DNA from: Muriicola sp. Z0-33 | Lineage (GTDB): Bacteria; Bacteroidota; Bacteroidia; Flavobacteriales; Flavobacteriaceae | Direction: 5' to 3' | NCBI RefSeq assembly: GCF_026126425.1 | Contig: NZ_JAFMPW010000002.1 | Location: forward strand, 496,001 to 560,000 | DNA: 64,000 nt | Shown: positions 43,444 to 52,884 of the stretch, piece by piece | Layout: every line of letters begins with the position of its first letter | Numbering within the stretch: the first letter of the stretch is position 1 | Position numbers and translations under genes: made by a program | Notes under the pieces: model-generated | The model's input: the letters and a program-made list of their open reading frames with translations, nothing else | Databases searched by the model: none | What the model was told of the DNA's origin: nothing

Positions 43444-44469
43444 GTGAAAAATCAAAAAATTTATATTCTGGCCATAGAATCTTCTTGTGATGATACATCT
43501 GCCGCTGTAATGTGCAATAACAAAAAGCTCAGCAACGTGGTAGCTACGCAGAAAATTCATGAGGAATATGGAGGTGTTGTACCGGAACTGGCCTCCAGAG
43601 CCCATCAGCAAAATATTGTTCCTGTAGTGCACCAAGCCTTAGCCAAAGCAAATATCGACAAAAAACTAGTATCCGCCATAGCATTTACCCGCGGACCCGG
43701 ACTTTTAGGTTCCTTATTGGTAGGTACATCATTTGCCAAATCGCTCTCACTGGGGTTAAATATTCCTCTTATCGAAGTAAATCATATGCAAGCGCATATT
43801 CTGGCTCATTTTATAGAAGATCAGGAAAGTAAAATTCCAGAATTCCCGTTCCTTGCCTGTACCATCAGTGGAGGGCATACTCAGATAGTATTGGTTAAAG
43901 ACTATTTTGAGATGGAAATTTTGGGAGAAACTCTGGACGATGCCATTGGGGAGGCATTTGATAAAAGTGCAAAGCTGCTGGGACTTCCATATCCTGGAGG
44001 CCCCTTAATAGACAAACATGCCAAAAACGGGCAGCCGGATAAATTCCCCTTCCCTATCCCAAATGTTGCCGGGCTAAATTTTAGTTTCAGTGGTCTAAAA
44101 ACAAGTATCAAATATTTTATTGAAAAGGAAACCGCAGACAACCCTAAATTCATAGAAGAAAATCTGGAGGATATATGTGCATCTATTCAATCTACTATCG
44201 TTAAGATCCTGATGCGAAAAATAAAAAAGGCCGTTAAGCAAACCGGGGTAAGGAGAATAGCAATTGGAGGCGGCGTTTCTGCCAATTCAGGAATCAGGGA
44301 AGCATTGCAAAGTGCCGAAACCAAAGAAGGATGGACCACCTATATCCCAAAATTTGAATATTGTACAGACAATGCCGCTATGATTGGGATAGTAGGCTAC
44401 CTGAAATTTCTGAAAGGCAATTTTGCAGCCAGTGACACCACAGCTAAAGCAAGGTACGTAATCGCCTGA
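43444..44469 (+). CDS. tsaD: tRNA N6-threonylcarbamoyladenosine transferase
   Basis: A 341-residue enzyme of the Kae1/TsaD family. IESSCDDTSAAV (11-22) opens the ASKHA fold. The metal site is HMQAH (His114 and His118), and SGGHTQ follows. It transfers the threonylcarbamoyl group to A37 of ANN-decoding tRNAs. The start is placed at GTG 43444 because it gives normal family length and lies 27 bp after a good promoter; a longer frame back to 43324 would overlap tamB and add an unlikely hydrophobic N-terminus. Confidence 0.95.
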   Translation: MKNQKIYILAIESSCDDTSAAVMCNNKKLSNVVATQKIHEEYGGVVPELASRAHQQNIVPVVHQALAKANIDKKLVSAIAFTRGPGLLGSLLVGTSFAKSLSLGLNIPLIEVNHMQAHILAHFIEDQESKIPEFPFLACTISGGHTQIVLVKDYFEMEILGETLDDAIGEAFDKSAKLLGLPYPGGPLIDKHAKNGQPDKFPFPIPNVAGLNFSFSGLKTSIKYFIEKETADNPKFIEENLEDICASIQSTIVKILMRKIKKAVKQTGVRRIAIGGGVSANSGIREALQSAETKEGWTTYIPKFEYCTDNAAMIGIVGYLKFLKGNFAASDTTAKARYVIA

Positions 44470-44574
44470 TAATAGATAAAACCCTATTCAACTGAGGTTG
44501 GGATAAACCTTAATTGTAATTATAGCAGGTGAAAAGAAAAATAAATATAGAATTAATCAAATAATACAAAAACA

Positions 44575-45282
44575 ATGCAACTCTTTTATAATCCTAAGCT
44601 AGACAGAAGTGTTAACCAGTTCGCATTTAGTGCTGAAGAAAGCAAACACATAGTAAAAGTTTTAAGAAAGGGAGAAGGAGACGAATTGCATATTACCAAT
44701 GGGAAAGGGTATTTATTTACCGCGAAGATATTGACTGCTGACCCCAAACAATGCAAGGCAGAGATAGTGCTTACGAAGAAAAAACATCAAAAAATGCATT
44801 GGTTGCATATGGCAGTTGCCCCGACAAAAATGAACGATCGTTTTGAATGGTTTCTGGAAAAAGTTACAGAAATTGGGGTAAATGAGATCACCCCAATAAT
44901 ATGTGATCATTCGGAGAGAAAGATTGTAAAACGGGAAAGAATGGAACGCATAATCCAATCTGCAATGAAACAATCTCTCAGAGCATTTATGCCAAAACTA
45001 AATCCGGTAATTTCTTATAAAGAGTTTATTGAAAAGGAGCACAAGGGTTTAAAGTTTATTGCACATTGCCAGGATGATGAAAAAGTAGAATTAAAGCGTA
45101 GGGTGGCTGCAGATAAAGACATCACCATCTTAATTGGTCCTGAAGGTGATTTTTCTGATGACGAAATTCAAAAGGCCTACGAGAAGGGGTTCCTGCCGGT
45201 TTCATTAGGAGAGGCCAGGTTACGCACCGAAACGGCTGCAATTGTGGCTTGTAACACCGTAAACCTCATCAACACAATCTAA
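44575..45282 (+). CDS. rsmE: 16S rRNA (uracil-1498-N3)-methyltransferase
   Basis: A 235-residue SPOUT-class methyltransferase. The N-terminal PUA-like domain begins MQLFYNPKL and the C-terminal SAM-binding knot contains IGPEGDFSDDEI and SLGEARLRTETA, both diagnostic for RsmE. It methylates U1498 of 16S rRNA. It lies 105 bp after tsaD in the same direction. A 41-bp hairpin follows its stop. Confidence 0.95.
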   Translation: MQLFYNPKLDRSVNQFAFSAEESKHIVKVLRKGEGDELHITNGKGYLFTAKILTADPKQCKAEIVLTKKKHQKMHWLHMAVAPTKMNDRFEWFLEKVTEIGVNEITPIICDHSERKIVKRERMERIIQSAMKQSLRAFMPKLNPVISYKEFIEKEHKGLKFIAHCQDDEKVELKRRVAADKDITILIGPEGDFSDDEIQKAYEKGFLPVSLGEARLRTETAAIVACNTVNLINTI

Positions 45283-45305
45283 TTGAAAATAAAAGCAATA
45301 AAAAA

Positions 45306-45346
45306 ATTCCGCACTTTTTCGGATTCTCGATGAAAAAATGCGGAAT
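45306..45346 (+). terminator. Hairpin downstream of rsmE
   Basis: ATTCCGCACTTTTTC pairs with GAAAAAATGCGGAAT (15-bp stem with one mismatch, 11-nt loop). No T-run follows on the plus strand, but the left side has an A-run that would give Us on the opposite strand. It lies 23 bp after the rsmE stop, so it probably ends that transcript or stabilises its 3' end. Confidence 0.5.
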
Positions 45347-45436
45347 AACTAACAACAAAAAAAATATAATTTTTTCACAACTTTATTTATCTGCTCTCAG
45401 AGATATCATAAAGATCATTTTCAATTCGATTATTAT

Positions 45437-45444
45437 TACATTTG
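45437..45444 (+). promoter_or_regulatory. Predicted -7 box for the DUF4159 gene
   Basis: TACATTTG is an exact TAnnTTTG match ending 25 bp before the ATG at 45470. A TTTT run 15 bp upstream is a weak -33 element. It would drive the DUF4159 gene and the adjoining AI-2E and methyltransferase genes. Confidence 0.4.
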
Positions 45445-45469
45445 GAATTACATAATAGGTCGAATATTC

Positions 45470-46111
45470 ATGAAGCTACTTACCACATTTATCTTATTAA
45501 TTTTTACGCTTCCAGCAATAGCTCAGGAAATAGCCATACTTAAGTACAACGGTGGTGGTGATTGGTATTCCAATCCTACTGCCCTGCCCAATCTGATTTC
45601 CTTTTGCAACCAGAATATCAACACGGATATCAGTCCAAAACCGCAGACGGTTGAAGTGGGTAGCAGCATTATTTTTGACTACCCATTTTTGCATATGACA
45701 GGGCATGGAAATATCTTCTTTAGTCAGGAAGAAGCCGATAATCTTAGAACTTATTTAATGTCTGGCGGATTTTTACATGTAGATGACAATTACGGAATGG
45801 AGCCCTATTTTAGAAAAGAAATATTAAAGGTTTTTCCAGATAAAGAGCTTACAGAATTGGGAGCTGATCATCCCATTTTTGCGCAGGAATATAAATTCCC
45901 TGAAGGTTTACCCAAGATACACGAGCACGATGGCAAAAGACCCCAGGCCTTTGGTATAGTGCATGAAAACAGGTTGCTTTTGCTTTTTACATTTGAGAGC
46001 GATTTGGGTGATGGCTGGGAAGATTCCGAAGTACATAACGATCCTGAAGAGGTTCGCCAAAAAGCACTTCAGATGGGTGCTAATATTATTCAGTATGCAT
46101 TTAAAAACTAG
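45470..46111 (+). CDS. DUF4159 domain-containing exported protein
   Basis: A 213-residue protein with a signal peptide (about 1-18, cleavage before QEIAIL) and a DUF4159 domain over nearly the whole mature part, recognised by LKYNGGGDWYSNPTALPNL and MSGGFLHVDDNYGMEPYFRKE. The fold resembles a glutamine-amidotransferase-like domain without a clear catalytic Cys. The next gene begins directly after its stop, so it is cotranscribed with the AI-2E family transporter. The function is unknown. Confidence 0.85.
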   Translation: MKLLTTFILLIFTLPAIAQEIAILKYNGGGDWYSNPTALPNLISFCNQNINTDISPKPQTVEVGSSIIFDYPFLHMTGHGNIFFSQEEADNLRTYLMSGGFLHVDDNYGMEPYFRKEILKVFPDKELTELGADHPIFAQEYKFPEGLPKIHEHDGKRPQAFGIVHENRLLLLFTFESDLGDGWEDSEVHNDPEEVRQKALQMGANIIQYAFKN

Positions 46112-47215
46112 ATGATGACTCCAAAAATTATATCACAAGGTATCTTAAGGGCCGTAGGTATTATAGTTGGTGTGGTTCTGCTGATCTATTTTCTATACGC
46201 CATCAGGTCTGTACTCGCTTATTTAGCAATTGCAGTAGTAGTTGCTCTAATTGGCAGGCCAATAGTACTTTTCCTCAGGAGAAAGCTAAAATTCCCCAAC
46301 TTGTTGGGAGTAATAGTTACTATGCTGATTATGGTTGGGGTGCTGGTGGGGATAATAGCACTGTTTGTGCCTTTGATAACCGAGCAAGGCAAGAACCTTT
46401 CCTTACTTAATATTGATGAGTTGCAAAACAACCTGAACACCCTATACCAACAAATTACACTTTACTTTGGAGCGTCACCAGAAGCGGTCAATGAAATAAT
46501 AAAAGATGCTGATTTCGAAAAAAATGTTTTTGAAGGACTAAACTTAGGTTTCATTCCAAATATCCTCAACTCATTTGTGGACATCCTAAGCTCTTTTAGT
46601 ATTGGGCTTTTTTCTGTGCTGTTTATATCGTTCTTTTTCCTAAAAGATAGTAAGCTATTCCAAAGGGGACTACTAACTTTTATTCCGCAAAACAAGGAAA
46701 CCAATATGGTTAAATCAATAGATAAAATAAACGGTTTACTATCCAGATATTTTGTTGGGCTGTTGCTGCAGATCTTTGTTCTCTTTGTTATTTATACCAT
46801 TGTTTTATTAATTGTTGGTATTGAAAATGCAGTAGTAATTGCCTTCCTCTGTGCGCTCTTTAATATCATCCCTTATGTGGGTCCGATAATAGGGGGGGTC
46901 CTTATGATATTTTTGACGATGAGCAGCAATATTGGAATGGATTTCAGTACCGTAATTTTACCAAAAACCGGCTATGTTTTAATTGGTTTAGTCGTGGGGC
47001 AACTGGTAGATAATTTTGCTTCTCAACCTATCATTTTTTCGAATAGTGTAAAATCTCACCCGCTCGAAATATTCCTTATTATTATTATTGCAGGTCTGCT
47101 GTTTGGAGTTGTCGGAATGATCGTTGCAGTACCCGGATATACTGCTATAAAAGTGATTTTAAAGGAATTTCTGGCTGAAAACAGTATTGTTAAACGGTTG
47201 ACATATAACTTATAG
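46112..47215 (+). CDS. AI-2E family transporter
   Basis: A 367-residue membrane protein with about eight membrane segments and the conserved block FNIIPYVGPIIGG near residue 250-262. An amphipathic domain (about 85-150) precedes the last segments. Members include autoinducer-2 exporters and Na+/H+ antiporters, so the substrate cannot be inferred. The gene abuts the DUF4159 gene, and the following methyltransferase begins 7 bp after its stop. Confidence 0.88.
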   Translation: MMTPKIISQGILRAVGIIVGVVLLIYFLYAIRSVLAYLAIAVVVALIGRPIVLFLRRKLKFPNLLGVIVTMLIMVGVLVGIIALFVPLITEQGKNLSLLNIDELQNNLNTLYQQITLYFGASPEAVNEIIKDADFEKNVFEGLNLGFIPNILNSFVDILSSFSIGLFSVLFISFFFLKDSKLFQRGLLTFIPQNKETNMVKSIDKINGLLSRYFVGLLLQIFVLFVIYTIVLLIVGIENAVVIAFLCALFNIIPYVGPIIGGVLMIFLTMSSNIGMDFSTVILPKTGYVLIGLVVGQLVDNFASQPIIFSNSVKSHPLEIFLIIIIAGLLFGVVGMIVAVPGYTAIKVILKEFLAENSIVKRLTYNL

Positions 47216-47222
47216 TTTAACT

Positions 47223-48401
47223 TTGAATAAAAAACTGTTAAATACTGGTGTACAAAGTTTTATAAATGAAAATATTAATACTGACATCATGTCAGTATTG
47301 CTAAAAAAGAGCCCTTTTGAAGGTATAGAACCCAAAGAACTTGCACAGCAGATCGCCTCCCGGAAAAAATGCCAGTTTAAACTTCCCCTCTGGTTCAATA
47401 CCCCGGGGGTATACTACCCTAAAAAGACCAATATTGAACAATGTTCTTCAGAAATTACAGCTGCGTATAAAGCGGAAATTGTCAGTGGTAAATCGCTACT
47501 GGATCTCAGTGGCGGATTTGGAGTAGACAGTACTTTCTTTAGTAAAAATATTAAGGAGGTATGGCACACGGAAATTGACCGGGAATTATCAGAAATAGCG
47601 GCTTATAATTTTGATAAATTAGGGGTAAAGAATATCAAATCTTATCATGCCGATGGAATCACATTTCTTGAATCAAACGAGCAGGAATTTGATTGGATTT
47701 ATATAGACCCATCAAGACGCGACACATCCCAAAATAAAGTTTTCAGACTTTCGGATTGCCATCCGGACGTGCCCGCGCATTTGCCACTGATCTTGTCAAA
47801 AACTAATAACATATTACTCAAGACCTCTCCCCTACTCGATATTTCCTCCGGACTATCTGCTTTGCAGCACGTAATGGAGATTCATATCGTTGCAGTAAAT
47901 AACGAGGTAAAGGAATTACTATGGGTGCTTCAGAACGGATATTCAGGAGCAATTACCATCAAAACCATAAATTTCCAGAAAAATGACCGTCATATTTTCA
48001 ATTTTGAATTGGGGCTGGAAAAAAGTGCCGCATTACATTTATCGGCCCCATTAGCATTTCTCTACGAGCCTAACGCAGCTATCATGAAATCTGGTGCCTT
48101 TAAACTGATTGGCAATCAATTTTCTCTCAAAAAACTACATGAGCATACGCATCTATACACTTCTGACCATCTAATAAACTTTCCCGGCAGACGATTCAAT
48201 ATACTTAAGGCATTCCGGTATAACAGAAAGGAGATTACATCCCTGAAACTTGATAAAGCAAATGTAAGTGTGCGTAATTTCCCGGTGATTGTTGCCGAAA
48301 TTCGAAAAAAATTCAAGATAAAAGACGGCGGAAATACTTATCTTTTCTTTATTACCGATCTTGATAATAACCTTAAGGTACTGCTGTGTAACAAGTGTTG
48401 A
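47223..48401 (+). CDS. SAM-dependent methyltransferase with THUMP-like domain
   Basis: A 392-residue protein starting at TTG (47223). The SAM-binding core is LLDLSGGFGVDSTFFS (about 95-110), followed by IDPSRRD (about 160-166), which resembles the D-P-x-R motif of RNA cytosine or guanine methyltransferases. A THUMP-like domain follows in the C-terminal part. The length is typical of these flavobacterial proteins, generally predicted to act on RNA. Substrate and site are unknown. Confidence 0.82.
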   Translation: MNKKLLNTGVQSFINENINTDIMSVLLKKSPFEGIEPKELAQQIASRKKCQFKLPLWFNTPGVYYPKKTNIEQCSSEITAAYKAEIVSGKSLLDLSGGFGVDSTFFSKNIKEVWHTEIDRELSEIAAYNFDKLGVKNIKSYHADGITFLESNEQEFDWIYIDPSRRDTSQNKVFRLSDCHPDVPAHLPLILSKTNNILLKTSPLLDISSGLSALQHVMEIHIVAVNNEVKELLWVLQNGYSGAITIKTINFQKNDRHIFNFELGLEKSAALHLSAPLAFLYEPNAAIMKSGAFKLIGNQFSLKKLHEHTHLYTSDHLINFPGRRFNILKAFRYNRKEITSLKLDKANVSVRNFPVIVAEIRKKFKIKDGGNTYLFFITDLDNNLKVLLCNKC

Positions 48402-48461
48402 TGAAAAGAATTAATCGTTATATTAGAAGGGTATTTAAACCAACTAAACATCTTTATAATT

Positions 48462-49838
48462 ATGGGATCCAAAAATATTAACATCAATAGAAGACACTTT
48501 TTAAAGGGCGCCACTGCTGCAGCCGTGCTTTCTTCATTTGGAATGTATGGTTTTGAAATAATGAACCGTGAAAAACCCTGGAGAGTTGGACTTATAGGCA
48601 CTGGCTGGTATGGTACAAGTGATCTGTTCAAATTAATTCAGGTAGCCAATGTGGAAGTGATTTCCCTCTGCGATGTAGACAGTCGTTTTCTAAACGAGGC
48701 TGCCACCCTGGTTTCCCAAAGACAAAAATCTGGTAAAAAGCCGAAATTATATTCGGACTATAGAAAAATGCTGGCCGAAAGCGGGCTGGAAATAGTTTTA
48801 ATAGGAACTCCAGATCACTGGCATGCCTTACAGTGCATTGAAGCACTGAAGTCTGGGGCTCATGTCTATGTGCAAAAACCTATAAGTGTTGATGTTATGG
48901 AAGGTGAAGCTATGGTAGCCGCTGCAAGACATTACAATAAGACGGTACAGGTAGGCACACAAAGAAAAAGCACACCACACCTTATTCATGCTAAAAAGAA
49001 CATTGTGGATGCCGGTTTATTAGGCAAAGTTTCTCATGTAGAAATGTGTTGCTACTTCCATATGCGAGCCAATGGAAATCCTGACTTGCAAGAGGTTCCG
49101 GACTTCCTGGATTATGAGATGTGGACAGGACCCGCGCCTTTAAGGCCTTATGACGGTCTGCCCCATAGAAGATGGTGGCGTACTTTTATGGAATATGGCA
49201 ATGGAATAATGGGAGACATGTGCGTGCATATGTTCGACACGGTAAGATGGATGCTACAATTGGGCTGGCCCAAAAGAATAACTTCTCAGGGAGGTATTTA
49301 TGTTCAAAAAGATGGTAAATCTAATATAGCTGATACTCAGAGTGCTGTGTTTGAGTATGACGGACTAAATTGTGTATGGCAACATCGCAGTTGGGGCACT
49401 CCGGCAGATCCGGAATATCCCTGGTCCTTTAAACTATTCGGTGAAAAAGGCACCCTTTCGGGAAGTACCATGCAATACGATTTTGTTCCGCATGGCGATG
49501 GAGCACCTATTCATATGGATGTTGTTTATGAGAAAGAAAAATACCCGGAAGACCTGATAGAAAAGGACAATGAATTAAATGCTGCTCCTGCAACAAGACT
49601 TCATATGCTAGACTTTCTTGCCGCAATAGACAAAGGCAGCAGACCCGTAGCAGATATTGAGGAGGGGCATATTTCCTCTTCTAGCTGTATTCTCGCTAAT
49701 TTATCAATGGATGCCGGGAGGCCACTGGTCTATGATCCGGCAAAAAGAATAGTATTGAATGACCCCGAAGTCACAGCAAAATTGCAACGGGCGTACAGGG
49801 CACCATGGGAGCATCCACACCCGGACCAATTTAAATAA
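48462..49838 (+). CDS. Tat-exported Gfo/Idh/MocA family oxidoreductase
   Basis: A 458-residue protein with a twin-arginine signal (NRRHFLKGATAAAVLSSFG, 9-27). The NAD(P)-binding Rossmann motif is VGLIGTGWYG (42-51). The usual EKP triad reads QKP (138-140), so Glu is replaced by Gln while the catalytic Lys139 is kept. Because it is exported, the cofactor is probably bound tightly during folding, as in other Tat-dependent members. It would oxidise or reduce a sugar or polyol in the periplasm. It is convergent with the esterase gene (5 bp gap). Confidence 0.88.
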   Translation: MGSKNININRRHFLKGATAAAVLSSFGMYGFEIMNREKPWRVGLIGTGWYGTSDLFKLIQVANVEVISLCDVDSRFLNEAATLVSQRQKSGKKPKLYSDYRKMLAESGLEIVLIGTPDHWHALQCIEALKSGAHVYVQKPISVDVMEGEAMVAAARHYNKTVQVGTQRKSTPHLIHAKKNIVDAGLLGKVSHVEMCCYFHMRANGNPDLQEVPDFLDYEMWTGPAPLRPYDGLPHRRWWRTFMEYGNGIMGDMCVHMFDTVRWMLQLGWPKRITSQGGIYVQKDGKSNIADTQSAVFEYDGLNCVWQHRSWGTPADPEYPWSFKLFGEKGTLSGSTMQYDFVPHGDGAPIHMDVVYEKEKYPEDLIEKDNELNAAPATRLHMLDFLAAIDKGSRPVADIEEGHISSSSCILANLSMDAGRPLVYDPAKRIVLNDPEVTAKLQRAYRAPWEHPHPDQFK

Positions 49839-49843
49839 GGGCG

Positions 49844-50764
49844 TTACTCAAGATTTTCCAACCATTCTATTAGTCGGTCTGTCCATCCCCTTAAGTAAGT
49901 GTCTTTAGGGGCAAGGGAAAAGCCATGGCCACCTTTGGGATATATATGGAGCGCTGCCGGTACTTTCTTCTTTCTCAAAGCCTGGAAAAAAAGGATCTTA
50001 TTCTGCGGTACCACAGCTGTATCATCAGCTGCGTGAATCAATAAAGTAGGAGGGGTATTTTCTGTAACCTGTAATTCATTTGAATAATGGTTTACGAGTT
50101 CTGCCACCGGAGCTTCACCAATAAGGGCTTTTCTTGAACCAGAATGTGTTGCCGCCTCACTAAAAGATATTACCGGATATACCAAAACCATAAAATCTGG
50201 TCTGGCGCTCAGCTCGTCTGCCATATCCTGTCTGGCATAAACTTCTTCCTGAAAATGGGTGCCCAGGGTGGAAGCCAAATGACCCCCCGCTGAAAATCCC
50301 ATAATACCGATATTTCTTTCTGTTATATTCCAGGCAGCAGCATTGGCTCTGACCAATCTTATTGCCCGTTGAGCGTCTATTAATGGCACCTTGTGTTTTT
50401 CTTTAATTGCATCTGAGGTAGGTAAGCGATATTTAACTACAATCCCTGCGATTCCCTTAGAATTCAGAAACTTGGCAATATCGGTGCCTTCCCAGTCATA
50501 GGCCAGGATATGGTAACCCCCACCGGGAAATATCAGTACCGCATCACCAGTGGCATTAGCTTTTGAGGGCAGGTAAACTTCCAAAGTGGGTTCCTGAACT
50601 TTACTGATTCTTACAATATCTCCTTTTTCAACCACCTCCTGTTCCGAAGAAGGTATTCTATTGGGAATATTGTCAGCAGGCCACAAGGAGATAATAGTGT
50701 CCTGTGCCATAAGCTGAAAACTTAACATAAACATTCCCAGGTACAGGCTTCTTTTTATTTTCAT
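49844..50764 (-). CDS. Alpha/beta-hydrolase esterase, exported
   Basis: About 306 residues from the ATG at 50764; a longer frame to 50794 is possible but overlaps the upstream gene and gives no better signal. A signal peptide (MKIKRSLYLGMFMLSFQLMAQ) is followed by an alpha/beta-hydrolase domain with IFPGGGYHILAYDWEG (oxyanion loop), GFSAGGHLAS (nucleophile Ser) and HAADDTAVVP (catalytic Asp), then GHGFSL with the catalytic His. It resembles acetyl-xylan or pectin-type carbohydrate esterases. It probably removes acetyl groups from a glycan outside the cytoplasm. It lies 15 bp after the dipeptidase stop. Confidence 0.85.
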   Translation of the reverse strand: MKIKRSLYLGMFMLSFQLMAQDTIISLWPADNIPNRIPSSEQEVVEKGDIVRISKVQEPTLEVYLPSKANATGDAVLIFPGGGYHILAYDWEGTDIAKFLNSKGIAGIVVKYRLPTSDAIKEKHKVPLIDAQRAIRLVRANAAAWNITERNIGIMGFSAGGHLASTLGTHFQEEVYARQDMADELSARPDFMVLVYPVISFSEAATHSGSRKALIGEAPVAELVNHYSNELQVTENTPPTLLIHAADDTAVVPQNKILFFQALRKKKVPAALHIYPKGGHGFSLAPKDTYLRGWTDRLIEWLENLE

Positions 50765-50778
50765 AATTGCAATATTGA

Positions 50779-51519
50779 CTATTTGCAGTCCCATTTAAAA
50801 TCTGCCACTTGATCATTAGTTGCAGCAGATAAATTGTAATGCCACCATTCTGTTCTTATCGACCAGAAACCGTATTTTTCCATGGTTTCTTTTAGTATTT
50901 TCCGGTTAGCCAGTATCTCCTTAGGCAAATCTGTATTGTCATGATACGCCCGTTTCCCGAAAAAATCAAAGTCGGTTCCCATGTCCAATTCATCTCCTTC
51001 CAATGTCACAAGGGTAATATCAACCGCACCCCCCTTGTTATGAATAGAACCTTTAACCGGATTGGCTACATACTGGGGGTTGGGCACTATTTTCCACATC
51101 TTGTACTGCACTGAATTGGGCCTGTAACAATCGAAAAATTTAATTTTATATCCCTGTTCCATCATATCCTTATTGGCGGCAAGCAAGGCCTTTGCTGTTT
51201 TTACCCTAGTGTAACATTCCGGGCATTCATACACTTTTGATTTCAGAAAATTATTCTCTGTAGCATATCGGAGATCATACACAAAATCTTCACTGAAATC
51301 TGCTAGTCTGACAAAAGTGGTATCGGCTAAACCATCAAAACTCCGCAATGTTTTGGTAGCTGTTTCTCTAATTTCAGTTACGCTATCCAAAGCAATATTC
51401 TGATCTTCAATGTGGGTGTCTAATTGCGTGGGCTTGTGCTGTTGTTTGCAGCTCATAGCAACCAGAAGAATACATAAGATGATCTTAAAAGGTACTTTGG
51501 AAATCTTATCCGAAATCAT
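50779..51519 (-). CDS. D-alanyl-D-alanine dipeptidase (VanX/DdpX family) lipoprotein
   Basis: A 246-residue lipoprotein; Cys24 in LLVAMSC is the lipidation site. The M15 zinc motifs are present: SIHNKGGAVD (SxHxxGxAxD), including a zinc-binding His and Asp, and EWWH near the C-terminus, with the general base Glu and the last zinc His. It cleaves D-Ala-D-Ala or related dipeptides at the periplasmic side. It lies upstream of the esterase in the same direction. Its presence here is more likely a chance neighbour of the glycan genes than part of them. Confidence 0.88.
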   Translation of the reverse strand: MISDKISKVPFKIILCILLVAMSCKQQHKPTQLDTHIEDQNIALDSVTEIRETATKTLRSFDGLADTTFVRLADFSEDFVYDLRYATENNFLKSKVYECPECYTRVKTAKALLAANKDMMEQGYKIKFFDCYRPNSVQYKMWKIVPNPQYVANPVKGSIHNKGGAVDITLVTLEGDELDMGTDFDFFGKRAYHDNTDLPKEILANRKILKETMEKYGFWSIRTEWWHYNLSAATNDQVADFKWDCK

Positions 51520-51691
51520 TTTAAAGTTGCATTAAGAGACCCAAAAGATACAGCAATTTTTGTTGCTTTGAAATCGGATTTAATATGACTTTGAGGAAGC
51601 TTGTTTTTACTTTAATGGCAATTGTTCCTTATTTTGATGATCTTTATGAACTACCTTTATTAATTCAACACTAATCGCAAACATATACCAC

Positions 51692-52813
51692 ATGAATTCT
51701 AAAATCCTATTGCTGCTGCTTCTTATCTCTTTTACCTATTCATGTAAAGAAGCAGCCCAGAAGTCCGAGGAGAAAACAAATGAAGAAACCAGCTGGATGC
51801 TGGGGTTTGAAAAGACCGCTAAAAATCCGATAATGACCGCGGATTCCAGTTTTGTTTTTATGGATCCAATAAGCAAACAACCTCAGCAGTGGCAGAAAGC
51901 AGATGTTTTTAACCCGGGGGCAATTGTACGAAATGATTCCGTATTTATGCTGTTCAGGGCCGAGGATAACCCTGAAGCCATTTTGGGTGGCAGAACCTCT
52001 AGAATTGGTCTTGCCTACAGTACAGATGGAATTAATTTTACTAAGTATCCGGAGCCGGTATTGTTTCCGGAATTGGACGAATTTCAGCAATGGGACCACC
52101 CCGGAGGAGTGGAAGACCCGAGAGTAGTGGAAACAACAGAAGGCGAATATCTGATGATGTACACCAGCTGGAATAAGAAAACAGCCCGCCTTTCTGTTGC
52201 CAGTTCAGCAGATCTGAAAAAATGGAAAAAACACGGTCCCGTTTTTAAAAATAGTGTTGGAGGAAAATTCCTGAATATCTGGAGTAAATCTGGCTCGGTG
52301 ATCACAGAACTTGTTGATGGCAGATTGATTGCCAAAAAGATCGATGGAAAATACTGGATGTACTGGGGAGAACTTTTTGTTAATCTGGCAAGTTCTACTG
52401 ACGGAATAAATTGGGATCCTTTACTAAATGATGACGGAGAACTTCTACATGTTTTTGATCCGACACTAAACGATTTTGACAGCCACCTGGTAGAACCCGG
52501 GCCACCAGCACTCTACACAGAAAATGGAATTTTATTATTTTACAATGGTAAAAACCTTAGCGGGGAAGGCGCCAGTGATAAATTCCCGGAAGGCACCTAT
52601 TGTGGGGGGCAGGCTCTTTTTGATAAGAGCAACCCTTCCAGGCTATTGGCGCGACTCGAGACCCCTTTTATCTGCCCCAGCCTGCCGCATGAAATTAGTG
52701 GTCAGTACAAGGCAGGCACCACTTTTATAGAAGGGCTTGTATACTATAAATCCAAATGGTTCCTCTACTATGGGACGGCAGATTCTATGGTGGGACTAGC
52801 TGTAAAACAATGA
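51692..52813 (+). CDS. GH130-like glycosidase/phosphorylase lipoprotein
   Basis: A 373-residue lipoprotein (Cys18 in LISFTYSC). It has the five-bladed propeller fold signature of GH130: ADVFNPGAIVR (70-80), ILGGRTSRIGLAYS and GGVEDPRVV (138-146), with conserved Glu141-Asp142-Arg144 at the active site. GH130 members are mannoside phosphorylases or hydrolases. The lipoprotein signal places it in the outer-membrane or periplasmic face, so a hydrolase or a propeller-only binding role is possible. The next gene is a sulfatase 71 bp downstream. Confidence 0.82.
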   Translation: MNSKILLLLLLISFTYSCKEAAQKSEEKTNEETSWMLGFEKTAKNPIMTADSSFVFMDPISKQPQQWQKADVFNPGAIVRNDSVFMLFRAEDNPEAILGGRTSRIGLAYSTDGINFTKYPEPVLFPELDEFQQWDHPGGVEDPRVVETTEGEYLMMYTSWNKKTARLSVASSADLKKWKKHGPVFKNSVGGKFLNIWSKSGSVITELVDGRLIAKKIDGKYWMYWGELFVNLASSTDGINWDPLLNDDGELLHVFDPTLNDFDSHLVEPGPPALYTENGILLFYNGKNLSGEGASDKFPEGTYCGGQALFDKSNPSRLLARLETPFICPSLPHEISGQYKAGTTFIEGLVYYKSKWFLYYGTADSMVGLAVKQ

Positions 52814-52814
52814 A

Positions 52815-52835
52815 CAATTAGCAATTAGCAATTAG
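52815..52835 (+). repeat. Tandem 7-bp repeat, three copies of CAATTAG
   Basis: Three exact copies of CAATTAG lie one base after the stop of the GH130 gene and before the sulfatase gene. Like the longer array at 35343-35419, the unit is 7 bp and intergenic, lying just after a gene stop. Confidence 0.85.
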
Positions 52836-52884
52836 CTTGAATTATAAAAATTTTTGAGGTGATCTTATTTATACATCTATTATT

